64,000 nucleotides of DNA, taken from NCBI RefSeq assembly GCF_024171735.1, contig NZ_JAMTCH010000003.1, positions 112,841 through 176,840 on the forward strand, written 5' to 3'. Shown here one piece after another: positions 1-8,441 of the stretch. Position 1 is the stretch's first letter. Each line of letters starts with the position of its first letter. Made by a program: the position numbers and the translations under genes. Origin of the DNA: Prauserella alba (GTDB lineage Bacteria > Actinomycetota > Actinomycetes > Mycobacteriales > Pseudonocardiaceae). Below the pieces are notes generated by a model. It did no database searches. It was not told the DNA's origin and saw nothing but the letters and a program-made list of their open reading frames with translations.

Positions 1-118
<118 letters not shown>

Positions 119-194
119 TGGCCGGACCGGCGGGCGGGAGTCCAAGGGCATGATGCGCCTTCGGTCGAGCGCGAGCTCCCCGACCACAAGAGGT

Positions 195-233
195 GTCCGA
201 CATTAATGGGATAGAATCCTAGTTATGTCGGAC
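195..233 (+). promoter_or_regulatory. AbiE promoter with inverted-repeat operator and leaderless start
   Basis: A perfect 9-bp inverted repeat, GTCCGACAT (195-203) and ATGTCGGAC (225-233), brackets a -10-like TAGAAT at 212-217. The ATG at 225 lies 7 bases after the hexamer, so the transcript would start at or next to the start codon. No ribosome binding site precedes it. AbiEi proteins are known to autorepress by binding inverted repeats at their own promoter, which fits this layout. No clear -35 is visible. Confidence 0.55.
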
Positions 234-824
234 GTGGATCACGATCAGCTGTATCGGATAGCGGAATCGCAGGCCGGCTACTTCACGTCCAGTCAGGCAA
301 GGGACGCCGGGATGGACCTGAGCACGCTGAGCCATCACGCGCGGCCCGGCGGCCAGTACGAACGCGTGCGACGGGGCCTGTACCGGCTTCGGCGCTTCCC
401 GTCGAGTCCGGTCGAGCACGTTGTCGCAGCGTGGCTGCCGCTGAGGTCTGCGGAGGCAGTGGTGTCGCACGCCAGCGCGCTGGAACTGTACGAGCTGTCC
501 GATGTGATTCCGGATGTGGTGCATGTGTCGGTGCCGCGCGCCAAACGCGGGCAGCGATCACGTGCGGGAGTACGGATTCACACACAGGGCGAACCGCTTG
601 CGCTCCGGGACGTTCGCACTGTTGCGGGAGTGGCAGTGACCAGCCCGGAACGCGCGATCATCGACAGTTTGCACGACGGTGAGCAGCCCGAGCAGGTCGA
701 ACTGGCCATCCGGCAAGCCCTGGCTCGTGGGCTCACCACGCGGAGGAGGCTGCACCAGTCCGCCGGCCGATCGAAGCGTGTGCGTGAACTCCTGGATGCT
801 GCGACGAAGCAGGTGGACGCTTGA
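225..824 (+). CDS. abiEi: AbiEi-family antitoxin (type IV toxin-antitoxin system)
   Basis: This 199-residue protein should act as antitoxin and repressor of the pair. Residues 1-60 resemble the winged helix-turn-helix of AbiEi antitoxins (a tyrosine-rich start, the SSQARDAG recognition-helix-like stretch and RVRRGLYRL). The rest resembles the C-terminal antitoxin domain with the typical TSPERAIIDSL segment. Length is normal for the family. The ATG at 225 has no Shine-Dalgarno sequence and probably begins a leaderless message. Its stop overlaps the toxin start (TTGA), so translation is coupled. In characterised AbiE systems the antitoxin does not bind the toxin but counters its effect, and the pair aborts phage infection. 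That function is inferred here from family and arrangement. Confidence 0.85.
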   Translation: MSDVDHDQLYRIAESQAGYFTSSQARDAGMDLSTLSHHARPGGQYERVRRGLYRLRRFPSSPVEHVVAAWLPLRSAEAVVSHASALELYELSDVIPDVVHVSVPRAKRGQRSRAGVRIHTQGEPLALRDVRTVAGVAVTSPERAIIDSLHDGEQPEQVELAIRQALARGLTTRRRLHQSAGRSKRVRELLDAATKQVDA

Positions 825-1711
825 GGTACCCGACCGGCCCAGCATTCCGCCGCGCCCTGGAGGATCGTCTGAAAGCGCGCGCCGACGGTGACGGCGCGCG
901 TATCGCGCGAGATCGCAAGCGCGTGGTGTTCGATCGTTTTCTGGCTCGCCTCGTCGAGGTCGCGGCCGGGGAATGGGTGCTCAAGGGAGGGTTTGCGCTC
1001 GATCTGCGACTGGAGGACCAGGCACGGTCCACCAAAGACATCGACCTGGGCTGCTGGCTCGACGGCGAAGCCTTGCTCGATGTCCTCATCGATGCGGCCG
1101 GTGAGGACCGAGGTGACTTCTTCACCTTCGCCGTCGAGCGAGCAGGCGACCCACCCGACAGATTCGGCGGTGCTCACCGGTTCCGGGTCACGGCAAGCCT
1201 GGCCGGCCGTCTGTTCGAGAGGTTCGTCGTCGATGTCGGGCGGCCCGACGATGTCCGGCACCTTGAAACCGAGATCCGGGCAACCTCTCATGTGCTGGGA
1301 TTCGCCGATGTCGCACCAGTCGCAGTGCCGGTGATCCCGATCGTCGTCCAGGTTGTGGAGAAGCTGCACGCCTACACCCGGGTATACGAGGGCGGCCGGG
1401 GCAGCAGTCGCGCCAAAGACGTCGTCGATCTCGCCCTCATCGCGCAGACGTTCACCCTCGATGCCCAGGAGCTGCTGCGAGCCATGGAGACGATCTTCTC
1501 GGCGCGCGGTACACACGAACCCCCGCGTGCGCTGTCGCCACCTCCGGAACAATGGCGCGCGCCGTATCGCCAGCTGGCACAGACCGTCGGACTCGACGAC
1601 GATCTCGATGCGGGTCACCGCACCGTGACCGCCATGCTCGATCCGATCCTCAATCGCGACATCTCGACCGGAACGTGGAGCCCCGGCACGCAACAGTGGG
1701 ATGTGCAGTAA
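821..1711 (+). CDS. abiEii: AbiEii/AbiGii-family nucleotidyltransferase toxin
   Basis: This 296-residue protein is the toxin partner of the upstream AbiEi. It shows the nucleotidyltransferase signature of DUF1814: KGGFAL near residue 51, then the metal-binding STKDIDLG (D-x-D) near residue 70, and the later AKDVVDLAL motif near residue 200. Family members transfer nucleotides, in some cases to tRNA acceptor ends, and block growth. The substrate cannot be told from sequence. The start is TTG at 821, inside the antitoxin stop, giving a 4-base overlap. No frameshift or missing catalytic residue is seen, so the pair looks intact. Confidence 0.88.
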   Translation: MRYPTGPAFRRALEDRLKARADGDGARIARDRKRVVFDRFLARLVEVAAGEWVLKGGFALDLRLEDQARSTKDIDLGCWLDGEALLDVLIDAAGEDRGDFFTFAVERAGDPPDRFGGAHRFRVTASLAGRLFERFVVDVGRPDDVRHLETEIRATSHVLGFADVAPVAVPVIPIVVQVVEKLHAYTRVYEGGRGSSRAKDVVDLALIAQTFTLDAQELLRAMETIFSARGTHEPPRALSPPPEQWRAPYRQLAQTVGLDDDLDAGHRTVTAMLDPILNRDISTGTWSPGTQQWDVQ

Positions 1712-1865
1712 CGGGACGTGGGCCACGGACGGATCTCGAGCGGCGTCGACCCGGGTGCGAGCGCGATCAGCGCGAGCGAAGCCGGCCACGCGTCGCCGCC
1801 TACGCCGTGTCACAACCCCAGGTGCTGTCGTTCATCCAGGCCACAACGACCTGAGACCCGGGCGC

Positions 1866-1918
1866 GCCCCCAAGGGCACTTTGGTGGCGCTCAACGCCAC
1901 CAAAGTGCCCCTGGGGGC
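1866..1918. repeat. Long hairpin (24-bp arms, one mismatch)
   Basis: Arms at 1866-1889 and 1895-1918 pair over 24 bases with one mismatch, leaving a 5-base loop (CTCAA). It lies about 155 bases past the AbiEii stop and could end that transcript, but no T-run follows. Part of its 3' flank recurs at the left edge of the window, so it may be a dispersed palindromic element. Confidence 0.75.
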
Positions 1919-1940
1919 ACGGGTCGGCTGCGGAGAGTGA
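1913..1940. repeat. Right copy of the 28-bp direct repeat
   Basis: This stretch is identical to 91-118. It overlaps the last six bases of the hairpin's right arm and runs into unique sequence upstream of the membrane protein gene. Confidence 0.75.
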
Positions 1941-1990
1941 CAGCTGCGGTGCACGCCTGTGAGTGATCACGGGTGGCACAATGTGCGGCC

Positions 1991-2785
1991 ATGACCACCG
2001 GAACGCCGCAGGCCGGGCGCCGGCCGAGCCTCGTCGACCTGGCGATGCTCGTCCTCGCCGTCGGCTCGGTGGCGCTGCTGTGCTACCTGCTGTTCGTCGA
2101 CGTCTCCGCGGAGACGGCCCACACGATCTTCATCATCGACACCGCCATCTGCGGCGTGTTCCTGGTCGAGTTCCTGTGGCGCTGGCACAAGGCCGGCTGG
2201 GAGAAGATGTTCCCGGTCCGCGGGTGGTACGAGATCCTCGGCATGATCCCGATCGCCCACCCGGCGCTGCGAGGTTTCCGGCTGCTGCGCATCGTGGTGG
2301 TGGTCGTCCGGCTGGCGCGCACCGCCGACCGAGCCTTCGGGGAACGGTTCACGCAGAAGCTCGTCGAGCGGTATTCGACGACGATCGTGCAGGCCATCAA
2401 GAAACCCATCACCGTCGTCGTGCTCGACGAGGTCGTGAAGGTCCTCGAGACCGGAAACTATCCGGAGAATCTCGCGCGGTCGCTGTCGCAGAACCAGGAC
2501 ATGCTGCGGGAGATCGTCACCGAGAAGCTCAGGAACGACCCGCAGGCAGGCCGGTTCTCGCGACTGCCGTTCCACGACGAGATCGTCCACTCGGTGACCG
2601 ACACGGTGATCCGCATCGTGCTGGAGGTGCTCGCCGACGAGCGCATCGACCACTTCTTCGCCGAGGTCGTGCGGGAGAACCGGCAGCAGATCCGCGAAGC
2701 CGTCACCCTCGGGCTGCACTACAAGGACGACCCGGAGCTCGCGGCGCAGTTGCCGGCCCGGCCGGAGCGGTCGCTGTACGACTGA
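1991..2785 (+). CDS. Small membrane protein resembling an ion-channel voltage-sensor region
   Basis: The 264-residue protein has hydrophobic segments near residues 15-37, 43-62 and 95-112. The last ends in arginines spaced like an S4 helix (RGFRLLRIVVVVVRLAR). The remaining 150 residues are soluble and charged. This resembles the S1-S4 part of ion transporters of the voltage-gated channel superfamily, but no pore helix or selectivity filter (TVGYG-like) is present, so it is unlikely to be a complete channel. I chose the ATG at 1991. An in-frame GTG at 1973 would add six residues. A CACAAT hexamer at 1977-1982 is placed so that the transcript could be leaderless. Function is unknown. Confidence 0.6.
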   Translation: MTTGTPQAGRRPSLVDLAMLVLAVGSVALLCYLLFVDVSAETAHTIFIIDTAICGVFLVEFLWRWHKAGWEKMFPVRGWYEILGMIPIAHPALRGFRLLRIVVVVVRLARTADRAFGERFTQKLVERYSTTIVQAIKKPITVVVLDEVVKVLETGNYPENLARSLSQNQDMLREIVTEKLRNDPQAGRFSRLPFHDEIVHSVTDTVIRIVLEVLADERIDHFFAEVVRENRQQIREAVTLGLHYKDDPELAAQLPARPERSLYD

Positions 2786-2849
2786 CGGCGATTCGGCCGG
2801 AGCGCTCACTCCGCGGCGGCCGGTCCCACTGCCGCCCGGGCCGGCGCGG

Positions 2850-5324
2850 TCACGTGCTGCGTTTCGTCCCGCGGGTCGGCGTGGCCGTGCGGGGATCGTC
2901 CGGCCACGGGTGTTTCGGGTACCGCCCGCGCAGTTCGGCCCGCACCGACGCGTAGCCGGAGTCCCAGAACGAGTCCACATCGGACGTCACCGCGGCCGGT
3001 CTGCCCGCGGGCGAGAGCAGGTGCAGCACGACGGGCACCGCGCCGCCCGCGATCCGCGGGGTGGCGCGCCAGCCGAACGTTTCCTGCAGTTTCACCGCGA
3101 GCACGGGGTCGTCACCGGAGTAGTCCACCCGGACGCTGGAGCCGGACGGCACGTCGATGCGTTCGGGGGCGAGCTCGTCGAGTCTGCGCGCCTCCTGCCA
3201 CGGCACCAGCCTGCGCAGCGCCGACGTCGTGTCGATGCGGGCCAGGTCGGCCCTGCCGCGTGCGGCGGACAGTTCCGGTTCGAGCCATTCGTCGGCGCGG
3301 TCGAGCAGAGCGTCGTCGCCGACGTCCGGCCACGGTTGGCCCAGTCGCGCGTGCAGGAAGGTCAGCCGCTGTCGCAGACGCACGGCACTGTCGGACCACG
3401 TCAGTACGCCGAGCTTCTCGTCGCGCAACCCGTCGAGCAGGGCCTTCCGGATGCGCCGCGGGTCGGGGTCCGGCAACCGGCGTTCGGCGAGGGTGATCGC
3501 ACCGAGTGCCCGCACCGAACGCGCGGCCACGTCCCCGTCGGTCCAGGAGACCTCGTCGGATTCGGTCAACAGGTTGGCCGCGATGCGGGTGGCCAGTTCC
3601 TCGTCGGCACGTGCCGCCAACCGCACGATCCCGTGGGCACGGCCCGGCTCCCGGGTGGCGTCGGCGACGGCCAGCCATTCCGCTTCAGCCATGCCGCTCC
3701 CGGAGGGCAGTTCCACCGCGGTGCCGCTCGCCATGAGGTACACCTGCGACGACCCGTCCCGCCTGCGGGCGAGCCGCTCCGGGTAGGCGAGTGCCACGAC
3801 CGCGGCGACATCCTCCGGCGCGTCCCGCCCCGAGCCGCCCCGCCCCGAGCCGCCCCGCTCGTGCCCGGTCAGCGCGGCCAGCCGGCGTGCTTCGCGGCGC
3901 ACCCGGGAGGCTTCGGCCGAGCGGGAACGGCGTAGGTCCCGGAGTGCCTCCTCGACGTCGACGGCACCCGCGGCTCCGGCGTCGAGCAGGGCCACGACCT
4001 CGGCGGCCACGTCGGAGCCCGTCTCGTCGGCACCGTCCAGCAACGCCCGCGCGAGCCGCGGATGCAGGCCGACGTCCGCGAGCCGGGCACCACGCGCCGT
4101 CACGGTGCCGTCACCGGTGATCGCCCCGAGGGTGCGCAGCAGTTCGGCGCCCGCGGCCAGCACACCCTCCGGCGGCGGATCCCACCATGACAGGCCGCGG
4201 CCGTCCGGCGTCGACCAGCACGCCAGCTCCAACGCGAGCCGTGACAGCTCGGCGGTGCGGATCTCGGGTTCGGGGTAGGTGGGCAGACTCGACGTCTCGT
4301 ACTCGGGCCAGCACCGGTACGCCACGCCCGGCGCCTGCCTGCCGGCGCGGCCCGCCCGCTGCTGCGCGATCGCCCTGGGGGAGCGCACGGTGACGAGCCC
4401 GGACAGCCCGCGGCGGTGGTCGACCCGCGGCACCCGCGACAACCCGGAGTCGACGACGGCGCGCACCCCGGGCACGGTGAGGCTCGACTCGGCGACCGCG
4501 GTGGCCAGCACGACGCGCCGCCGCGGCCCCTCGGTCAGCGCGGCGTCCTGGCGGGATGCCGAGAGCCTGCCGTGCAGCGGGAGGACGTCGACGCCGGGCA
4601 GGTCGAGCGCGCGCGTGACCCGGCCGATCTCCGCCGCGCCCGGCAGGAACGCCAGCACGTCCCCTTCGGTCTCGGCCAGCGCCGTGGTGATCGTCCGTGC
4701 GACGCAGGCGTCGGCGCGTTCGCCGCGCACGGGCGGGGAGTGCCGCACCTCCACCGGGTGGGTCCGCGCGTCGGCGGTGATCACGGGGCAGTCGCCGAGC
4801 AACGCGGCGAGCCGGTCGGAGGCGACGGTCGCCGACGTCGCCAGCAGCCGCAGGTCGTCGCGCAGGCCCGCGCGCACGTCGAGCAGCAGCGCGAGCAGCA
4901 GGTCGGCGTCGAGGTGGCGTTCGTGACACTCGTCGAGCATCACCGCGGCGACGCCCGGCAGTTCCGGATCCCGTTGCACGCGCCGCACCAGCAGCCCCGT
5001 CGTGACGACCTCGATGCGGGTGCGCGCGGACGTTCTGCGGTCACCGCGGACCGCGTACCCGACGGTCTCGCCGACCGGCTCGCCCAGCAGGTCCGCCATC
5101 CGGTTCGCCGCGGCGCGGGCGGCCAGCCTGCGCGGCTCGGCGACGACGATCCGGCCCGCCGTTCTCTGCCGGTCGAGCGCTCGGGCCAGGGCGAGCGGTA
5201 TCAGTGTCGTCTTGCCCGTGCCGGGTGGTGCGACGAGCACCGCCGCGCCGTCGGCCGCCAGCGCGGTGCAGACGTCGTCCGCGACCGCCCCGGCGGGCAG
5301 TTCCGGCAGCTCCGGCACCTGCAT
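2850..5324 (-). CDS. hrpB: ATP-dependent helicase HrpB
   Basis: This 824-residue protein is a DEAH/RHA-type superfamily 2 helicase of the HrpB family, presumed to act on RNA or ribonucleoprotein. Walker A APPGTGKTT is at residues 32-40, and the Walker B box is DECH at 131-134. It also has the SATV motif III and the QQRAGRAGR motif VI near residue 330. The HrpB-specific C-terminal region follows, and overall length is normal. The ATG at 5324 has a GGGAGG site a few bases upstream. It is divergent from the DsbA-like gene, with 74 bases between the two starts. Cellular role in actinomycetes is not established. Confidence 0.93.
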   Translation of the reverse strand: MQVPELPELPAGAVADDVCTALAADGAAVLVAPPGTGKTTLIPLALARALDRQRTAGRIVVAEPRRLAARAAANRMADLLGEPVGETVGYAVRGDRRTSARTRIEVVTTGLLVRRVQRDPELPGVAAVMLDECHERHLDADLLLALLLDVRAGLRDDLRLLATSATVASDRLAALLGDCPVITADARTHPVEVRHSPPVRGERADACVARTITTALAETEGDVLAFLPGAAEIGRVTRALDLPGVDVLPLHGRLSASRQDAALTEGPRRRVVLATAVAESSLTVPGVRAVVDSGLSRVPRVDHRRGLSGLVTVRSPRAIAQQRAGRAGRQAPGVAYRCWPEYETSSLPTYPEPEIRTAELSRLALELACWSTPDGRGLSWWDPPPEGVLAAGAELLRTLGAITGDGTVTARGARLADVGLHPRLARALLDGADETGSDVAAEVVALLDAGAAGAVDVEEALRDLRRSRSAEASRVRREARRLAALTGHERGGSGRGGSGRDAPEDVAAVVALAYPERLARRRDGSSQVYLMASGTAVELPSGSGMAEAEWLAVADATREPGRAHGIVRLAARADEELATRIAANLLTESDEVSWTDGDVAARSVRALGAITLAERRLPDPDPRRIRKALLDGLRDEKLGVLTWSDSAVRLRQRLTFLHARLGQPWPDVGDDALLDRADEWLEPELSAARGRADLARIDTTSALRRLVPWQEARRLDELAPERIDVPSGSSVRVDYSGDDPVLAVKLQETFGWRATPRIAGGAVPVVLHLLSPAGRPAAVTSDVDSFWDSGYASVRAELRGRYPKHPWPDDPRTATPTRGTKRST

Positions 5325-5398
5325 GCACGCCTCCCTGGACAGGGGTTTTACCCGGTTTACGTAGCCTAGAAGGGGACGAAACGCGAGGAAGGACCCCA

Positions 5399-6205
5399 GT
5401 GGGCGGAGCGGAACGCAGCGCGCGCAAGCGGCGGCAGCAGCAACAGCAGCAGGGCAAGAACGTCGTGGCCCAGGCGCGGGGGACGGCGGGGATGAGCGGC
5501 AAGCGTGTCGGCCTGATCGTCGGTGTGGTCGTGGTGGTCATCGCCGTGGTCGTCGGCGGTGTGCTGTGGACCAATGCGTCGAAGAACGAGACCGTCGGCG
5601 AGACGATTCCGGTGGCACAGCCCGCCGAGTCGAAGTACCCGGAGAAGCGGGAGGGTGTCGTCGTCGAGACCGGCGACCCGGATGCTCCCGTGACGATCGA
5701 CGTCTACGCCGACTTCCTCTGTCCTGCCTGCGGGTCGTTCTACGAGCGGTTCGGCGAGCAGATCCAGAAGAAGGTCAACGACGGGTCGCTGCTGGTGCGG
5801 ACACACCCGGTGCCGATGCTGGTCGAGGCGTCGGACCCACCCGGGTACTCGCTCGACGCGGCGAACGCCTCGTTGCTGGCGGCGGACGAGGGCAAGTTCA
5901 CCGAGTTCCACGACAGCCTGTTCCAGAACCAGCCCGCCGAGGGCGGCCGCGGCTACAGCGACGACCAGCTCATCCGGCTGGGCAGTGACCTCGACATCGA
6001 CACCCAGGCCTTCATCGAGGGCATCCGGAACGGCAAGTACGAGGACGAGCTGAAGTCGGAGTTCAACAAGACCGCCAGCAACCCTGACCTCATGCAGGAA
6101 GGGCCGCGCGGCAAGGGCTTCAGCACGCCGACGGTCACGCACCAGGGCGAGATCGTGCAGCTGACCGACAACTGGCTCGACCAGCTCACCTCCGGGAACA
6201 GCTGA
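5399..6205 (+). CDS. Membrane-anchored DsbA-like thioredoxin-fold protein
   Basis: The 268-residue protein has a short cytoplasmic basic head with a glutamine run, one membrane helix at about residues 37-57, and an exported thioredoxin-like domain of DsbA/DSBA_oxidoreductase type. The active-site motif is CPAC at 108-111, preceded by the usual DVYADFL strand. A threonine-proline near residue 245 (FSTPTV) fits the cis-proline loop. Such proteins oxidise or isomerise disulfides of secreted proteins. I chose the GTG at 5399 because GGAAGGA lies 8-14 bases before it. The longer open frame from 5204 runs back into hrpB on the other strand. Confidence 0.85.
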   Translation: MGGAERSARKRRQQQQQQGKNVVAQARGTAGMSGKRVGLIVGVVVVVIAVVVGGVLWTNASKNETVGETIPVAQPAESKYPEKREGVVVETGDPDAPVTIDVYADFLCPACGSFYERFGEQIQKKVNDGSLLVRTHPVPMLVEASDPPGYSLDAANASLLAADEGKFTEFHDSLFQNQPAEGGRGYSDDQLIRLGSDLDIDTQAFIEGIRNGKYEDELKSEFNKTASNPDLMQEGPRGKGFSTPTVTHQGEIVQLTDNWLDQLTSGNS

Positions 6206-6248
6206 CCCGCGACGGCCGTTGACGGCCGGAGCGGTGGCGGCACGGCGA

Positions 6249-6283
6249 GAGCCGGGGCGGGAACGCGCTGCCCGCCCCGGCTC
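6249..6283. terminator. Bidirectional terminator hairpin
   Basis: Perfect 13-bp arms at 6249-6261 and 6271-6283 enclose a 9-base loop between two convergent genes. The stem extends past a 3-base bulge (CACGG pairs with CCGTG). There is no T-run, which is common for terminators in high-GC actinomycetes. Confidence 0.7.
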
Positions 6284-6289
6284 CGTGCG

Positions 6290-7288
6290 TCACTCGCGGG
6301 CCGGGTCGACGCCGTACTGCTCGGCGATGTCGTCGAGCATGGCGTGCGCGCCCTGCAGGCTCACCGAGACGTACCAGGTCTCGTCGTCGACGTCGGTGAT
6401 CTCGCCGGACAGCCGGTTCCACAACGGGTTCGACTCGAACTTCTCGCGCGGATCCGCGGCCTGCTGCGTGGGGTCGGAGTAGGACGAGACGAACACGCGG
6501 TCGGCGTCGAGCTTGCTGATGTCCTCCTGGCTGATGTCGACCATGATCTCGTCCTTGGTGTCCGGCTGCCCCTTCGGCCGTTCGAGGCCGACGTCACGCA
6601 TGACGATCGCGGGGAAGGAGTCGCTCGCGTACAGCCGGACGGTCTGCTCGCCCTCGATGAATCGCACGAGCGAGTAGGTGGGCGTCTTGCCCTCCTTCTT
6701 CTTGATCGCCTCGCCGATCGCCTTCGCACGCTTCTCGTAGGCGGTGATCTTCTGCTCGGCCAGGTCTTCCTTACCGAGCGCCTCGGCCAGCAGCCGGATG
6801 TTCTCCTTCCACGTGGCGCCGGTCGACTCGCTGAACACGGTCGGGGCCACATTGGACAGCTTGGAGTGGATCTGTTCGTGGCGGATCTTCGCCGACACGA
6901 TCAGGTCCGGTGCGATGTCGTACAGCGCCTCGACGTTCGGCGAGGACAGTTCGCCGACCTGCTTGCCGCCTTCCAGGTAGCGGCGGTCGTCGCCGAGGTA
7001 GTCGGGTATGCCGTCCGACGACGGGTACTTCGTGTACGCCACGACCTCGGTTTCGAGTGCGGCTGCGGCGTCGGCGAAGCTCGAGTCCAGCGCCGCGACG
7101 TTCTGCGGCTTGCTCTCGATGGTGGCTTCGCCCATGGCGTCGGACACGGTGCGGGGGAACCCTGACTGCCCCTGACCGTTCGACGGTGTGCTTTCCTCCG
7201 ACGCGCAGGCGGTCAGTCCCAGGCATGCCGCGAGTCCGAGGGCCGCGGCCGTGACGGCCGTGCGCCGCCGATGAGACAAGAGCATCAT
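6290..7288 (-). CDS. Iron-siderophore ABC transporter substrate-binding lipoprotein
   Basis: This 332-residue exported lipoprotein has a basic, hydrophobic signal ending in the lipobox LTAC (acylated Cys near residue 28). A periplasmic-binding fold of the FecB/FepB type follows (AALDSSFADAAAAL, then SSPNVEALYDIAPDLIV near residue 115). It should capture a ferric siderophore and hand it to the permeases encoded divergently at 7395-9517. The siderophore cannot be identified. AAAGGTGGG lies just upstream of the ATG at 7288, and a second ATG follows at once. The 106-bp divergent region holds an iron box, so expression should rise when iron is scarce. Confidence 0.92.
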   Translation of the reverse strand: MMLLSHRRRTAVTAAALGLAACLGLTACASEESTPSNGQGQSGFPRTVSDAMGEATIESKPQNVAALDSSFADAAAALETEVVAYTKYPSSDGIPDYLGDDRRYLEGGKQVGELSSPNVEALYDIAPDLIVSAKIRHEQIHSKLSNVAPTVFSESTGATWKENIRLLAEALGKEDLAEQKITAYEKRAKAIGEAIKKKEGKTPTYSLVRFIEGEQTVRLYASDSFPAIVMRDVGLERPKGQPDTKDEIMVDISQEDISKLDADRVFVSSYSDPTQQAADPREKFESNPLWNRLSGEITDVDDETWYVSVSLQGAHAMLDDIAEQYGVDPARE

Positions 7289-7303
7289 TGCCCACCTTTC
7301 TGT

Positions 7304-7322
7304 TTCGGTTAGGCTTCCCTAA
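7304..7322. promoter_or_regulatory. DmdR/IdeR iron box between divergent uptake genes
   Basis: The 19 bases match the actinobacterial iron-box consensus TTAGGTTAGGCTAACCTAA at 16 positions, with core TTAGGCTTCCCTAA at 7309-7322. The box overlaps a plausible -10 (TAGGCT, 7310-7315) for the rightward operon, 16 bases after a TTGCCC -35. A Fe2+-bound DmdR/IdeR repressor would block both directions. Confidence 0.85.
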
Positions 7323-7394
7323 CGGGCTTCGAGACCATAAACGAGCGCTGCTTCGTGCGGAAGGGGCAGCGCGACGATTTCAGGAGCGGACGAG

Positions 7395-8441
7395 ATGAAC
7401 GCCACGCTCGCGGCGGACCCTGCCCCGGCAGGCCGGTCTGCGCTGCATCGGCGGCGCAGCCGGCGATTGCTGAGCCTGGCCGCGCTGGTCGGGGCGCTGA
7501 TCGTCGCCGTGGCGGCGAGCCTGGCCTACGGTGCGCACCCGGTGCCGCTCGACGCGGTATGGCAGGCGCTGGTCGCCCCCACCGGTGGTGAGGACGACAT
7601 CATCGTGCGGTCGCTGCGCATCCCCCGCACGGTCCTCGGCGTCCTCGCCGGACTCGCGCTCGGTGCCGGTGGTGCGCTGATGCAGGGCCACACCCGCAAT
7701 CCGCTCGCCGACCCCGGACTGCTCGGTGTCAACCAGGGCGCGGCACTCGGCGTGGTCACCGCCGTGGTCGTGTTCGGAGTCACGACGCTCGGCTCGTACA
7801 TCTGGTTCGGGTTCGCCGGTGCGCTGATCGCGGCGGTGCTGGTGTTCGTGCTCGGCACGGTCCGCGGCGGTGCGACCCCGGTCACGCTCGCGCTGGCAGG
7901 CGCCGCCGTCAGCGCGCTGCTGTACGGGCTGATCTCGGCCATCGTGCTCGGCAGCCGCCAGGGCATGGACACCTACCGGTTCTGGCACGTGGGGTCGATC
8001 GCGGGCCGGGAACTGGCTGTGGCGGGGCAGTTGGCGCCGTTCCTCGTCGTGGGTTTCGTGCTGGCGCTGGCGAACACGCCCGGCTTGAACAGTCTCGCCC
8101 TGGGCGAGGACGTCTCGACCGCGCTCGGCCGACACGTGGGCCGCACCCGGCTGCTCGGCGTCGTCGCGATCACACTGCTCGTCGGCGCCGCGGTGTCGGC
8201 GTGCGGGCCGATCGCGTTCGTCGGGCTGCTCGTTCCGCACATCGCGCGGGTGCTCACCGGTCCCGACTACCGGTGGCTCGTACCCTGTGCGGCGCTGCTC
8301 GGCGCGGTGCTGGTGCTCCTCGCGGACGTGCTCGGGCGGGTCGTTGCCGGTGACACGCTGGAGGTCGGCATTCTGCTGGCGGCCGTGGGTGCACCCGGTT
8401 TCATCTATCTGGTCCGGCGGCGGGGGCTGAGCAGGATATGA
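7395..8441 (+). CDS. FecCD-family iron-siderophore ABC permease (first)
   Basis: This 348-residue inner-membrane permease is of the BtuC/FecCD type, with about ten hydrophobic helices. Family motifs include RIPRTVLGVLAGLALGAGGALMQ near residue 75, NPLADPGLLG just after, and GPIAFVGLLVPHIAR near residue 273, which lies at the ATPase-coupling region. It should form a heterodimer with the next permease. AGGAG lies just before the ATG at 7395. It is the first gene of a three-gene operon under the iron box, and its stop overlaps the next start by 4 bases. Confidence 0.93.
   Translation: MNATLAADPAPAGRSALHRRRSRRLLSLAALVGALIVAVAASLAYGAHPVPLDAVWQALVAPTGGEDDIIVRSLRIPRTVLGVLAGLALGAGGALMQGHTRNPLADPGLLGVNQGAALGVVTAVVVFGVTTLGSYIWFGFAGALIAAVLVFVLGTVRGGATPVTLALAGAAVSALLYGLISAIVLGSRQGMDTYRFWHVGSIAGRELAVAGQLAPFLVVGFVLALANTPGLNSLALGEDVSTALGRHVGRTRLLGVVAITLLVGAAVSACGPIAFVGLLVPHIARVLTGPDYRWLVPCAALLGAVLVLLADVLGRVVAGDTLEVGILLAAVGAPGFIYLVRRRGLSRI

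Noticed and set aside
578-1813. Long minus-strand open frame of 411 codons over the AbiE genes
   Set aside because: It is antisense to two genes with clear family motifs, has no domain and is Arg-rich, as expected of shadow frames in high-GC DNA.
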